The notes under the pieces: model-generated
Told to the model about the DNA's origin: nothing
The model's database searches: none
What the model saw: only the letters and a program-made list of their open reading frames with translations
Assembly: GCA_021232515.1 (NCBI GenBank)
Contig: JAJPOQ010000061.1
Span: forward strand, 1-58,162
Source: Lentisphaeraceae bacterium
Lineage (GTDB): Bacteria > Verrucomicrobiota > Lentisphaeria > Lentisphaerales > Lentisphaeraceae
Direction of reading: 5' to 3'
DNA: 58,162 nt
Shown: piece after piece, positions 1-8,903 of the stretch
Position numbering within the stretch: the first letter of the stretch is position 1
Layout of the letters: every line of letters starts with the position of its first letter
Position numbers and translations under genes: made by a program

Positions 1-78
1 ATTTACTGATGAAAAGCAGTGGAAACTATTCTGGAATGAAAAGATGAAAATACAGAATAAGGTGATGATGGGAATTAG

Positions 79-282
79 AAAGGTTGCTCCATCATCACAG
101 AACTTGGAACATTAATTACAAATTATAAAAAAGGCGATTTGCCGCTGACATTTATAATTATAAGTTTACTGTTTTTAGGGAATGAGTTTGCGACTTCTCT
201 AGGGAGTGATCGCATATCTCACTTCGCTCATATCTTAGGTGGTATTTCTGGGGCGATCTACGGTTTCCGCTATAGTAAGTGA
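79..282 (+). pseudogene. C-terminal remnant of a rhomboid-family intramembrane protease
   Basis: The open stretch encodes a hydrophobic helix followed by HFAHILGGISGAIYGF, the pattern of the last rhomboid transmembrane helix that carries the catalytic histidine (HxxHxxGxxxG). Before it comes TNYKKGDLPLT, which I recall as typical of the loop after the GxSG helix in one rhomboid subgroup. The catalytic-serine helix is absent. The frame is closed by stops at 7, 37, 58 and 76, and no plausible start codon or ribosome binding site precedes the segment. A different frame is open from 2 to 115 but does not resemble a rhomboid. I read this as a decayed or frameshifted gene. Its last 13 bases overlap the end of the convergent prenyltransferase gene. 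The window edge prevents a check of the upstream part. Confidence 0.6.
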
Positions 283-1232
283 ACAATAGCGAAGTCTAAG
301 CCAAACCCTACCATTAGAAATAACCAAGATTTAAACTTTAGCTCAATAGTCGACTTACATAATCCGGTAAGAGCATTTGGGTTCTGCATATCATCTAATA
401 CTTTCTTGGTATTAAAGATCTTTTTGTCGCTTACTAAGAATGGTCCAATAAAGGCCATGAGACAGAGCCAAGGTAGATGCTGTAGGGCTACTGCAGCAAT
501 GATCGCAGAAAAGGCTAAGACTATCGCAATTTTGTGAAGAACGAGAGCATTCTTTATTCCAAACCTTACCACGAGGTTTTTCTTATCGACTTGTTTGTCG
601 GCGTTATAGTCAGGCACTTCATTCATGAGGATGATTGCAAATCCTAAGAACCCCAAGAAACATGAAGGTAAGATGAGTCTTAAGTCAAAAGTCTCAGTGA
701 ATGCCATAAATATCGCACCAATGATGAAAAGACCATTGTTAAGGAAAATGACGACTTCACCTATGCCGCGATAACAAAATTTAAGTGGTGGAGCGGAGTA
801 GCCCCAACAAGAGATAAGTCCACAAGCTGAAAAAATAAGAATGAGTTCAGTAGTTAATTCAGCGATGGCAAATGAAATGATCACGCCGATGAGAAAGAAA
901 ATCCAGCTGGCATAGAGAACTCTTCGAGGTTTAAGAAGTCCTTCTTCAAGGATGCCAGTTCCTCCACTAAAAGGAGTCTTTATATCAACTAGTGCATCGT
1001 TCCCAGAAACATGATCGTAGTATTCATTAATCATGTCTGCACCGAGATGGTAGATCAGACTGCCAACAACCATCAGGAAAAATACGAGAGGACTGATCTT
1101 GACGTCATGATGATAGAGTACCATTGCGGATCCGAGTATAACTGGCATAGCACTAATAAAAAAGAAGCCTTGAGAGACTCGCATGACTTTTAACCAGTTA
1201 ACGAGTTGTCCTTCTTGTTGGAGATACTTCAT
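270..1232 (-). CDS. UbiA-family prenyltransferase (MenA-like)
   Basis: A 320-residue integral membrane protein with about eight or nine hydrophobic segments. It has both Asp-rich motifs of the UbiA superfamily: N69-EYY-D73 continuing to D79, and a second NEVPDYNADKQVDK near residue 205. In the family these bind Mg2+ and the polyprenyl diphosphate that is transferred to an aromatic acceptor. Length and motifs fit 1,4-dihydroxy-2-naphthoate polyprenyltransferase (menaquinone synthesis), but other UbiA substrates are possible and no other quinone gene is in the window. The gene is monocistronic, divergent from the lipoprotein pair at 1366, and its 3' end overlaps the rhomboid remnant. The ATG at 1232 gives a full-length N-terminus. 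Confidence 0.8.
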   Translation of the reverse strand: MKYLQQEGQLVNWLKVMRVSQGFFFISAMPVILGSAMVLYHHDVKISPLVFFLMVVGSLIYHLGADMINEYYDHVSGNDALVDIKTPFSGGTGILEEGLLKPRRVLYASWIFFLIGVIISFAIAELTTELILIFSACGLISCWGYSAPPLKFCYRGIGEVVIFLNNGLFIIGAIFMAFTETFDLRLILPSCFLGFLGFAIILMNEVPDYNADKQVDKKNLVVRFGIKNALVLHKIAIVLAFSAIIAAVALQHLPWLCLMAFIGPFLVSDKKIFNTKKVLDDMQNPNALTGLCKSTIELKFKSWLFLMVGFGLDFAIVHLL

Positions 1233-1365
1233 GTAAGTGCTTTTTATCCTGAATTTGTTACAGTTTTAATTTTCTAATCTATATACTCTGAGATGAGCTT
1301 GTTAAATATTCTTGAAGGAAAATATTTATCAACTGAAGTCAACTTCAAATTAATGGTAAATACAT

Positions 1366-2055
1366 ATGAAATACATTTTGACTACCTTTTTACTCCTTGG
1401 ACTGGTGTCTTGTTCATCTTCTTCAAAAGATGATAAGCATGAAAAGTTTAAAAAGTCTGCACAAAATAAAAAAGACCAGCCTCAAAAAGTAGGCAAGACG
1501 AAGTTTAAAAGTCAAGTGATGTATGTTGATGAAAATGGCGTTAGAAAACCTGTTAACCTTAAAGGTTCTGAAGTTAAAACTCTATATGATCCGCAGACAG
1601 GTAAGCCTGTAAAGTCTGGAGGTTGGGTCGACTTGTCAAGTAGCAGACCCGGGAAATACTTAGAGGGCAAAAGTATCTCTGAACTAAAGCTTTTAAGTGA
1701 AAATGCAAGCCCTCATGAAGCTACATTAATTATTGAGGAGCTATTGGTAAGGAAGGATGGAGCTATATCTGTTTTGGCTGCTTTTTTAAATGACTCTCGT
1801 ACAGCGGTATTCTCCAAAAATAGAGAGCATTGGTGGTATGAAGCTAAAAATAAGCCTGCTGAAATGGTCGAGCTCAGAATATATGCAGCTTTTACACTGC
1901 AGCAGAAAGTGGGGTTGAACCCTCGAGCAGTAACTATAACCATGACAAAAGATAAGATGTTTGTTGGAGTTAGAAATGGTTTTGCGGTTGTGAAAGAGGA
2001 TGTTGCAAAGGTGTGGCAAGAGTGGTGGCAAAAGTCTATGAAAGATTACAAATAA
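1366..2055 (+). CDS. Hypothetical lipoprotein, first of a tandem paralogous pair
   Basis: A 229-residue protein with a short hydrophobic leader ending in LVSC and then a Ser-rich stretch, which is a lipoprotein signal peptide with lipobox Cys at about residue 16. A charged Lys-rich linker follows, then a helical C-terminal domain. That domain shares an (H/L)-x-WYE-x-KNKPAE motif and a C-terminal KEDxAKxWxxWW motif with the next gene, so the two arose by duplication. I do not recognise the family. It probably sits in the outer or inner membrane facing the periplasm. The spacing to the next gene is only 9 nt, so they are likely co-transcribed. Confidence 0.75.
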   Translation: MKYILTTFLLLGLVSCSSSSKDDKHEKFKKSAQNKKDQPQKVGKTKFKSQVMYVDENGVRKPVNLKGSEVKTLYDPQTGKPVKSGGWVDLSSSRPGKYLEGKSISELKLLSENASPHEATLIIEELLVRKDGAISVLAAFLNDSRTAVFSKNREHWWYEAKNKPAEMVELRIYAAFTLQQKVGLNPRAVTITMTKDKMFVGVRNGFAVVKEDVAKVWQEWWQKSMKDYK

Positions 2056-2064
2056 GAGTTTGAT

Positions 2065-2745
2065 ATGAAATTTTATATATTTATTAGTTTGTTTGTTTTT
2101 TTGAGTGCATGCTCTTCTTCATCAAGTTCAAAGCCAACTAAAAAAGAGGCTATGGAGCGTTTAGATGATACAGAAGAACAAGTTGTAAATATCGATGTGG
2201 TTGACTCTTCTAGAGAAGATATTACAGATAAAGCTGGGGGGAGAGGCTTTCAGGAAGCTTTCCTCAAGAAAAAAGCTTGGTTTAAAATGAATGATAGGGC
2301 TAAAGAAATGCGTCGTTACCGGTCGCTGACTAAAGCTCAATTGGAATCAACTTTGAAAGATGCTGATGAAGGTACCACCACACTTTTAATTCAGGTTTTT
2401 GAGCAAAAAGGTATATCAGGGATCAGCTTGCTGGCGAGTCTTTTAGAAGATACTCGTGAAACTGAGTTTGGTGAAGATTCTCAATTGTACTGGTATGAAG
2501 AGAAAAATAAACCAGCAGAGAAGTTAGAGATAAGAACATACGCTGCTAATATGATTAGTAAAGTTTTAAGGACTTACCCATCAGGAGTTAAGTTCTTCTT
2601 CCATAAATTAGATACGAGCGATAAAGGGAAAGTAACCGTATTGTATGCAACTCAAGGTGAATATGCGATTAATAAAGAAGACACTGCAAAGGCATGGCTA
2701 GCTTGGTGGGATAAGTTTCACACTGATTTTGATGATGTGAAATAA
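2065..2745 (+). CDS. Hypothetical lipoprotein, second of a tandem paralogous pair
   Basis: A 226-residue protein with lipoprotein leader ending LSAC followed by a poly-Ser run (lipobox Cys near residue 16). The C-terminal half is homologous to the preceding gene: YWYEEKNKPAE, ELRTYAAN-like helix and KEDTAKAWLAWW. The N-terminal linkers differ, so the C-terminal domain (about 120 residues) is the conserved unit. No enzyme motif is visible; the Trp-rich C-terminus could be a binding surface. The gene ends 4 nt before the stop of the convergent membrane-protein gene, and no terminator hairpin is evident there. Confidence 0.75.
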   Translation: MKFYIFISLFVFLSACSSSSSSKPTKKEAMERLDDTEEQVVNIDVVDSSREDITDKAGGRGFQEAFLKKKAWFKMNDRAKEMRRYRSLTKAQLESTLKDADEGTTTLLIQVFEQKGISGISLLASLLEDTRETEFGEDSQLYWYEEKNKPAEKLEIRTYAANMISKVLRTYPSGVKFFFHKLDTSDKGKVTVLYATQGEYAINKEDTAKAWLAWWDKFHTDFDDVK

Positions 2746-2749
2746 ACGG

Positions 2750-3223
2750 TCATTTAATTCTTTGCCATGCGATTGCTAGAAGTGCAGTTGCAGAAAGGAA
2801 TGATGAAACTCGGTCAAGGTTCTTGGCCCATTTAGGGATGATGTTGAGCGTTTCAAATAGGCTGGGTTCTTTACTTCTTCTGTTAAAAGTAGCAAAAATA
2901 CCAAAAAGAATCAGGTTTTTGTAAAGGATTGCAAAGGCAAGGTTAAATGAGAGTGGAGAGTGATCTTCAACAAGAAGGTAGCCACAAAGGCATATTTCGA
3001 ATATGAAGAGCAGAGCACTTCCAAGAATGGATAAAGTGAATCTGTAGAGGAAGCTGTTTTCAGCAGATTCTTCTTCCTCGACATCGCCAATTTCTATTTT
3101 CTCTAGAGATTTCTTTAAGACTGTATCAGGTGTTTTTGCAACAAGTTCCCATGCTTGATTACCCATGACGGCTGACTTGAACTGTAAGACACACAGAGTC
3201 CAAATTGTACTAACAGTTAGCAT
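2750..3223 (-). CDS. Small membrane protein of unknown function
   Basis: A 157-residue protein with about three or four hydrophobic segments (near residues 58-82, 88-112 and 135-152) and an acidic stretch IGDVEEEESAE after an amphipathic N-terminus. I recognise no family. It follows the 883-residue protein by only 7 nt, with an AGGAG-like ribosome binding site inside the upstream gene's end, so it is the last gene of that minus-strand cluster and could be its membrane partner. That link is inference from position only. Confidence 0.6.
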   Translation of the reverse strand: MLTVSTIWTLCVLQFKSAVMGNQAWELVAKTPDTVLKKSLEKIEIGDVEEEESAENSFLYRFTLSILGSALLFIFEICLCGYLLVEDHSPLSFNLAFAILYKNLILFGIFATFNRRSKEPSLFETLNIIPKWAKNLDRVSSFLSATALLAIAWQRIK

Positions 3224-3230
3224 CTATCTC

Positions 3231-5882
3231 CTAAAGAACTGCTCTGAAAGAACAGTACCACGCTAGTTCATTAATTAATTCTCGAGATTGTTTCATATGC
3301 TTCATTTCTGGGTAAGGACTGTTATGGACCATGACCAAAAAGACTTCATCAGCAATACCGAAAGTTACAGGTGTTTCTTCTAAATAGAAGGTAAAAGTTT
3401 CTGGATGTGGCAAGTTTGCTTGTTTGAGAAAGTGTTTTGTTTTCTTGAAAAGCTGAGGTGTTGCAGCAGCTAAAAGTTCACTGTTACTTTCTAAAAGAGA
3501 CTTATCTCCAGTAGAGCATATCTCAAACCCATCCTTTTCTGAGAGGATTAAAGACTTAAAGTTATACTTTCTCAGAGCTGCTGTTATTATTTTCCCGAGA
3601 GTATGATCGACACCTTCTTCAAGATCTACCAGCTTATTGATTCGTCGTTCAGCGGCTTCTAGGTCAGCAGATGGTTTTAATCCAGTCAGAGCACGGTAGA
3701 CAGATGAACCAACTCCTGGGACATTTCTAAGCTCGTTAATTCTTTTGAAAGGGCCATTCTCGGTACGGTAATCAATAATTGCTTGAGCAAGTTTCTCACC
3801 AGCAGAATGTAATTGACATAGATCTTTGATATTGCTGCGGTTTACATCTATGCCGTTTGGTGCAGTACTTGGGCGCGTGCTATCTCCAGTTGCATTTGGA
3901 ACGCTACCTTCAAGTGCAGGTCTTTTAGAGATAGGGCTTATAATTGAAGTATTCGTTACCTTAGTTTCATTGCTTTGCTCTTTTTCTGGGATATTAAGCT
4001 CGTTCTTTACAAGAATCGATGACTCAGGTTTCTCGGCCGGAGCCGGAGCAGGAGCAGGAGGAACAAGGGATGAGCTTACATTCTGCTGAGTTTCAAAAAT
4101 AGATGGAGCTTTAACCTTAGGCTCTTCTACAATTTCTGGAGTTGCTTTTGGTGGTGTTAGCGTTGCTGCTAATGGTTCACTTTCTTCTATGGCAACTTCT
4201 ATTTCTTCATCATCATCTTCATCGATAGTGACGTTTGTTTCTTCTTCACTTTCATCATCGTCAAAGATTATTTTTTTACTGCCAAAGTTTCCGCCAGTTA
4301 TGAGTGAACCAGAGGCTGTCTTTATATCTCTTTGCTCAGGCTCTTTTTCTTCAGTTTTCTTTTCGGCCTCTTCTAGTTCTTGGCCAAACTCTGCCCCAAA
4401 AACATTATTCATATTGTCAATGGCTTCAGTTTTGCTGGTATCTTGCCCTTGAATAGACATCCACTCTGGTGGGATGAGGTCAATGATTTTGTCGAGACCA
4501 ATATTGATGACGGTGTCATTTGACATGATGGCGTTTTCAGTGACGTTTCCGTATCGACATAATTCTTCACGAGTAAAGTTAAAGTGGCCTTCAGCTAAGC
4601 AGCTCAACGCCTTGGCTTTAGGTAAGCTCAATGTGCTTTGAGGTGAGCGAATTATGTGTGCTACTCTTTCAGATGGGATGATTAAGGTGTTGTCTGTACA
4701 GGTCTCAGAAAATATATCTTCTCTATTTTGAACTGCAGTTTCAGCCTCATCGATAGGCTTTAATACAGGGACTTCTGTATTTGTAGAGCTCATTTTGATA
4801 GATGGAGGAAGTGCTTTAGCGACGGGCTCGACAACTTCTTCATCGTCATCAGCAAACAGAGAATTACTCACTGGTTTTGCTTCTTCTATTTCGACAGCAA
4901 CAGTTTCTTCTTCATCGTCGATTGTTAATGAGATACTTTCCTCTTCTTCTATCTCAACGGCAATACTATCTTCCTCTTCTTCAATAGCGACATTGACAGA
5001 TTCACTGTTTTCTTCTTTTGTTTGTGGAGCTTCAGCAGGGGATAGAGCATTATCTATATCTTCAGGCTCTATCGGTGCTGCACTCAAAGAGTCTGCAAAT
5101 GGGTTGTCCATACCACTGATTGCGTCGGTTAGTGAAGTATCTTGCCCTTGAAGACTGAACCATTCTGCAGGAACAAGTGGGAGTATAGTATCTAGGGGTA
5201 TGTTAAATATTTCCTGGACGTCAGCACTTGGGTTAATGAGTAGTTTTTGAGGTAGTCTTTTGAGTAAGGCTCCACCTACGACAGCAAATACACCTTGGGA
5301 TAAAATGGGTAGTATTTCTTCTTTTGAAAATCTAACAGTTTCTTGCTCTGTAACAGATGTGGCAGCATTTGGTGTTAAGAATTGTTCAGGAATGTGACTG
5401 ATAAAAAGATTAAGAGGGATGTTTATACCTTCGCCCATAACAATATTTTGTTGCTGAGGGACAATATCTTCTTGAGCAGGAGGCTTCGTTCCAAGAGAAA
5501 CTTGTTTGAGTGTTTTAGGTTCTTCTGGGGTAGGATTGATTTTTATTTCTTCGGATTGATTTTCATCAATTGAAGGGATCACAAGTTTTTTGACACTTGG
5601 AAGTTGATCTAAGTGTTTTTTATCACTTTGTTGAGTCTGAAGTTGTGAGGGCGCTGGCTCAGGAGTTGGTGTATTTGGTCTTTCAGGATGTTTAAGTTTG
5701 ACTTCCGGATCAGGCGTAAGGTTTAACTCTTGGGCTTGGCTCGGAGCGGGTGGCGCAGAGGTATTTACCGGTGGCTTAGTTTCTCTTTTTGTTGGCTCTT
5801 GACGAGGTTTCATCGTCAACATTTGATCTGTTAAGTCTTCTTTGTCTGATGACTTCTTTTTAAATAAGTCGAAAATTCCCAT
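3231..5882 (-). CDS. Large acidic multidomain protein: repeated unknown modules, helix-hairpin-helix and roadblock-like C-terminus
   Basis: An 883-residue soluble protein starting MGIFDLFKKK, then a Pro/Glu/Gln-rich linker. A short version of a module (IPLNLFISHIPEQF) lies near residue 155. Two fuller copies follow, each ending IxLDxIxxLxPxEWxSxQGQDTSxTxAIxxMxNxF, at about residues 185-263 and 398-495. Between and after them are Glu/Asp runs such as EIEEEESISLTIDDEEE. Residues about 677-735 form a ComEA-type helix-hairpin-helix (VNRSNIKDLCQL...NVPGVG). The last ~150 residues resemble a roadblock/LC7-like fold (inference from pattern only). No signal peptide or membrane helix is seen, so it is cytoplasmic. 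It follows gmhA after a 102-nt gap with its own AGGAAG ribosome binding site. Role unknown; a scaffold is one possibility. Confidence 0.7.
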   Translation of the reverse strand: MGIFDLFKKKSSDKEDLTDQMLTMKPRQEPTKRETKPPVNTSAPPAPSQAQELNLTPDPEVKLKHPERPNTPTPEPAPSQLQTQQSDKKHLDQLPSVKKLVIPSIDENQSEEIKINPTPEEPKTLKQVSLGTKPPAQEDIVPQQQNIVMGEGINIPLNLFISHIPEQFLTPNAATSVTEQETVRFSKEEILPILSQGVFAVVGGALLKRLPQKLLINPSADVQEIFNIPLDTILPLVPAEWFSLQGQDTSLTDAISGMDNPFADSLSAAPIEPEDIDNALSPAEAPQTKEENSESVNVAIEEEEDSIAVEIEEEESISLTIDDEEETVAVEIEEAKPVSNSLFADDDEEVVEPVAKALPPSIKMSSTNTEVPVLKPIDEAETAVQNREDIFSETCTDNTLIIPSERVAHIIRSPQSTLSLPKAKALSCLAEGHFNFTREELCRYGNVTENAIMSNDTVINIGLDKIIDLIPPEWMSIQGQDTSKTEAIDNMNNVFGAEFGQELEEAEKKTEEKEPEQRDIKTASGSLITGGNFGSKKIIFDDDESEEETNVTIDEDDDEEIEVAIEESEPLAATLTPPKATPEIVEEPKVKAPSIFETQQNVSSSLVPPAPAPAPAEKPESSILVKNELNIPEKEQSNETKVTNTSIISPISKRPALEGSVPNATGDSTRPSTAPNGIDVNRSNIKDLCQLHSAGEKLAQAIIDYRTENGPFKRINELRNVPGVGSSVYRALTGLKPSADLEAAERRINKLVDLEEGVDHTLGKIITAALRKYNFKSLILSEKDGFEICSTGDKSLLESNSELLAAATPQLFKKTKHFLKQANLPHPETFTFYLEETPVTFGIADEVFLVMVHNSPYPEMKHMKQSRELINELAWYCSFRAVL

Positions 5883-5984
5883 AATAACTTCCTAAATTTA
5901 GGCCCGTCAAATTTCTCTCCACAAGGACAGCTCGTAGCTGAATACAGTTCAGATATTCTAGAAAAAAAACGGGACTATAGCAAG

Positions 5985-6563
5985 TTAATAATTTTCAGGG
6001 AAAAGAATCCTTTCAACGCCTTCGATAAGAATATGAAGAATCATCATATGAATTTCTTGGATACGATCTGACGTTTCGCCAGGAATTATCCATTCGTAGT
6101 CATATTGGCCTTTCATTTTTCCGCCATCTTTACCAATAAGAGCTACTGTAAGCGCGCCTTTTTCTTTGGCGACATCAAGAGCCTTGATAACATTTGCCGA
6201 ATTGCCAGATGTAGAAAGACCTATAACAACATCGCCTTCATTACAGAAAGCCTCTGTTGGACGGGAGAAAATATCTTCAAACCCATAGTCATTTCCTACA
6301 CAGGTTATGTGACCTGCATCGTTAAAGGCAATTACAGGGAGTGAAGCTCTGTGACCGCGATATCTGCCAGTAAACTCTTCAGCAAAATGAGCTGCGTCAC
6401 AAGCACTGCCGCCATTACCAAAAATGATCGACTTATTGTTATTTTGAAATGCTTTAGCTAAGTCTTCTGCAAGTCTTTCAACTTTTGAGATATTTTCAGA
6501 GTCTGCAATGAAATCATTGAGAGTCTTTTGTGCCGTCAAAAATGAGTTTGTTAGTATCGACAT
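5985..6563 (-). CDS. gmhA: Phosphoheptose isomerase (sedoheptulose 7-phosphate isomerase)
   Basis: A 192-residue SIS-domain protein of the normal GmhA length. It carries the sugar-phosphate loop GNGGSACDAAHFAEEFTGR, GLSTSGNSANV, and the C-terminal QEIHMMILHILIEGVE helix with the catalytic His. The enzyme converts sedoheptulose 7-phosphate to D-glycero-D-manno-heptose 7-phosphate, the first step toward ADP-heptose for the lipopolysaccharide core, so the organism is Gram-negative with heptose in its envelope. It starts 4 nt after the holA stop, which makes translational coupling likely. No other heptose gene is in the window. Confidence 0.92.
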   Translation of the reverse strand: MSILTNSFLTAQKTLNDFIADSENISKVERLAEDLAKAFQNNNKSIIFGNGGSACDAAHFAEEFTGRYRGHRASLPVIAFNDAGHITCVGNDYGFEDIFSRPTEAFCNEGDVVIGLSTSGNSANVIKALDVAKEKGALTVALIGKDGGKMKGQYDYEWIIPGETSDRIQEIHMMILHILIEGVERILFPENY

Positions 6564-6567
6564 AGTT

Positions 6568-7677
6568 TTAACCTTGTAGGGTGGTCCTATTTCCTTTGAT
6601 TATCATCAGCGCAAGTTGTTCAAGAAGCATACGCCTAGGGATAGCAGAACTGACAAGTTTGCGGTTCGCTGTCGTGATATTATTGATTATTTGAATAAGT
6701 TCTTGACCACTATATAGAGATGCACTTTGAGCTAATATTTTCGCTCTGTAAGGGTGCATTTTGATAAGGTCATTATTCTTAAATTGTTCTTTATGGGCCG
6801 GTGTTAGATTTTTCAGAAAACCATAAACGGCATCGGGGCCTCTTAGTGAAGCCTGTTGCATAAGAAGTTTGAGTTTCAAAAGTGTTCTGAAGTGAGTCGC
6901 AGTTTGGTAAAGTAGACTCATGACAACAGACTCTTGGTCTTTGCTTTGATGAATGATGTTGTCGATGGCTTTATAGGCATTTTTAAGTTTGCGGTCACCG
7001 AGTGCATTGGAGAATGCCCAGATGGCAGTAGAGGCATTGCCAGTACATATATCGACAATATCGAGATAGTCGATTGTTTCCTTTCCTGGACAGGCACAAA
7101 TTATTTTTTCGAGTTCTGTTTCAATTCGTCCAGTTTCAGTACCTATGACTTCACAAAGGTATTCGAGAGCGCGGCCAGTCAGGTTGAGGTGCTTAGCTTG
7201 GCAAGCAGAGCGAAGAAGCATTTGAACTTGCTCTTGCCATTTACCAGAAAGTTGTAATTTCTTGAAGTTGTGAATTTCAGCATTGGCTTTCGCCGCCGCT
7301 TTCATGATCGATTTTCTTGAGTCTAGGCCATTTCCACTGACAATCAAAAAGATATCTTGAGGAATACCTTCTGCAATAAGTGCAGCTAATTCATGAAAGA
7401 CTTTGGCTAATGGGGACTTGTCTGTTTTACTCCCTTCACGATCGAGGAAAGAGCAGTTTTGCAGACAAACCGTTTTTTGGCCAAAGAATGAAGGTGTTTG
7501 GATAGATTTGATCAGGTCACTAATGAGTTCGATGGGAGTGGAATCGTCTGATTCTCTGAGAATGTCAAGAGAAAATTCGTCGGCATTTTCGCCAGCAGCT
7601 CTTTTGACGGTCTCGCTAGTTTTTTTACGGATTAAATCCAAGTCGTCGCCAGTGATGATGACTAGGTTTGAACTCAT
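6568..7677 (-). CDS. holA: DNA polymerase III delta subunit
   Basis: A 369-residue protein with the layout of HolA. The N-terminal P-loop-like domain contains SLDILRESD and IKSIQTPSFFGQKTVCLQNCSFL, followed by the AAA+ lid region and the C-terminal collar domain with SLLYQTATHFRTLLKLKLL and AQSASLYSGQELIQIINNI. The delta subunit opens the beta sliding clamp inside the clamp loader. Sequence conservation in this family is low, so the call rests on overall architecture and length. It is the first gene of the minus-strand cluster with gmhA, and its start region faces the divergent pheA promoter. Confidence 0.85.
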   Translation of the reverse strand: MSSNLVIITGDDLDLIRKKTSETVKRAAGENADEFSLDILRESDDSTPIELISDLIKSIQTPSFFGQKTVCLQNCSFLDREGSKTDKSPLAKVFHELAALIAEGIPQDIFLIVSGNGLDSRKSIMKAAAKANAEIHNFKKLQLSGKWQEQVQMLLRSACQAKHLNLTGRALEYLCEVIGTETGRIETELEKIICACPGKETIDYLDIVDICTGNASTAIWAFSNALGDRKLKNAYKAIDNIIHQSKDQESVVMSLLYQTATHFRTLLKLKLLMQQASLRGPDAVYGFLKNLTPAHKEQFKNNDLIKMHPYRAKILAQSASLYSGQELIQIINNITTANRKLVSSAIPRRMLLEQLALMIIKGNRTTLQG

Positions 7678-7768
7678 TGACTTCCTAAGTGAAAAAATTA
7701 CAGTTTGCAGAATATACCCCTGTAAGGTGAAAAATCCTGCTTTTAAGAGCCTTTTTTATCTATGTGTG

Positions 7769-7797
7769 TTGACTCTGCTCCGAGCGAGGATTAATTG
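7769..7797 (+). promoter_or_regulatory. Possible sigma-70-type promoter of pheA
   Basis: TTGACT at 7769-7774 matches a -35 box, and TAATTG at 7792-7797 is a loose -10 box 17 nt downstream. An AGGA ribosome binding site follows, just before the pheA ATG. Only sequence similarity supports this. Confidence 0.35.
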
Positions 7798-7828
7798 AGG
7801 GAATAAAAATTTTAACAGGATTAATTTA

Positions 7829-8899
7829 ATGGATTTAAGCGGACTCCGTCAGGAGATAGATGCTATTGATGAACAAATAGTTACGTTGATAAATAAACGT
7901 TACGGACTAGTTCATGAAGTTGGTAAATGGAAAAATAGTAATTCTCACGAGATTTATGTTCCAGAAAGAGAGAAGGCTTTACTTGAAAGACTTTCTAAAC
8001 TGAACAAAGGACCATTGCCAAATGTAACTTTGAGAGCGATCTACCGTGAAATCATGTCTGGAGCTCTGGCTCTTGAGTATCCTTTGACTATTGCTTACCT
8101 TGGCCCAGAGAATACTTTTTCGAATCAAGCGGCTCTATCGAAGTTTGGTAAATCAGTTAAGTATGTTCCTAAACATAGCATTGCTGAAGTTTTCGAAGAT
8201 GTAGAGAAAGGTAAAGTAACTTACGGTGTTGTACCGATAGAGAACTCTACAGAAGGTGCGGTTACTTATACTCTTGATATGTTCGCGAACTCTACATGCA
8301 GTATTTGTGCAGAAATAAATCTTCCTGCACATCAGTTTTTGATGACTCAAGGTGATGGTAAAGACATCTCCGTTGTCTATTCTCATCCTCAAGCCATAGC
8401 TCAGTGTCGCGGCTTCTTACATAAAAACTTTCCATCTATTCCATTAGTTGAAGTTAGAAGTACAGCAGAAGCAGCAAGAAGAGCATCTGTAGAGCCGGGC
8501 ACAGCAGCTATAGCGAGTGAATTAGCAGCGGAAGCGTACCAGCTGAATGTTTTAGAGAGCAATATCGAAGATCGTATGAATAACGTGACACGTTTCTTCG
8601 TTATAAGTAGGCAGCAGCCAAAACCTACTGGTGATGATAAGACTTCTATAATGATCATGGTAAAAGATAAAGTGGGTGCTCTTTACGAATGCCTTTCTTA
8701 CTTCGATCGCGAAAAAATCAGCATGAGTATGATTGAGAGTCGTCCTTCTAAAAACAAAGAGGGCGAGTACTTATTCTTCGTTGACTTTATCGGTCATGTA
8801 CAAGACGAAGTGACAATTAAGCTTATAGACGATCTTAAAGAATCTTGTGTTTTTGTAAAAGTTCTTGGAAGTTACCCTAGCGGCAAGAACATAGACTAA
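7829..8899 (+). CDS. pheA: Bifunctional chorismate mutase / prephenate dehydratase (P-protein)
   Basis: A 356-residue protein with three domains. Residues 1-85 are an AroQ chorismate mutase (LRQEIDAIDEQIVTLINKR, with the ERE catalytic pattern). Residues about 90-265 are prephenate dehydratase (YLGPENTFS, GVVPIENSTEGAV, and NNVTRFFVI carrying the TRF motif). Residues about 275-350 are an ACT domain with SMIESRPSK, the ESRP loop that binds phenylalanine. It therefore makes phenylpyruvate from chorismate and is likely feedback-inhibited by phenylalanine. The aminotransferase gene starts 4 nt downstream and could supply the last step. Confidence 0.95.
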   Translation: MDLSGLRQEIDAIDEQIVTLINKRYGLVHEVGKWKNSNSHEIYVPEREKALLERLSKLNKGPLPNVTLRAIYREIMSGALALEYPLTIAYLGPENTFSNQAALSKFGKSVKYVPKHSIAEVFEDVEKGKVTYGVVPIENSTEGAVTYTLDMFANSTCSICAEINLPAHQFLMTQGDGKDISVVYSHPQAIAQCRGFLHKNFPSIPLVEVRSTAEAARRASVEPGTAAIASELAAEAYQLNVLESNIEDRMNNVTRFFVISRQQPKPTGDDKTSIMIMVKDKVGALYECLSYFDREKISMSMIESRPSKNKEGEYLFFVDFIGHVQDEVTIKLIDDLKESCVFVKVLGSYPSGKNID

Positions 8900-8903
8900 A
8901 ATT

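Noticed and set aside
4189..5151. Plus-strand open frames encoding Ser-rich peptides
   Set aside because: They are antisense to the Glu/Asp-rich segments of the 883-residue protein; GAA/GAG/GAT codons read as Ser-rich runs on the other strand. No ribosome binding site and no recognisable protein.
7403..7798. Plus-strand 131-residue open frame
   Set aside because: It overlaps the well-supported holA start region on the other strand, has no domain, and crosses the pheA promoter region.
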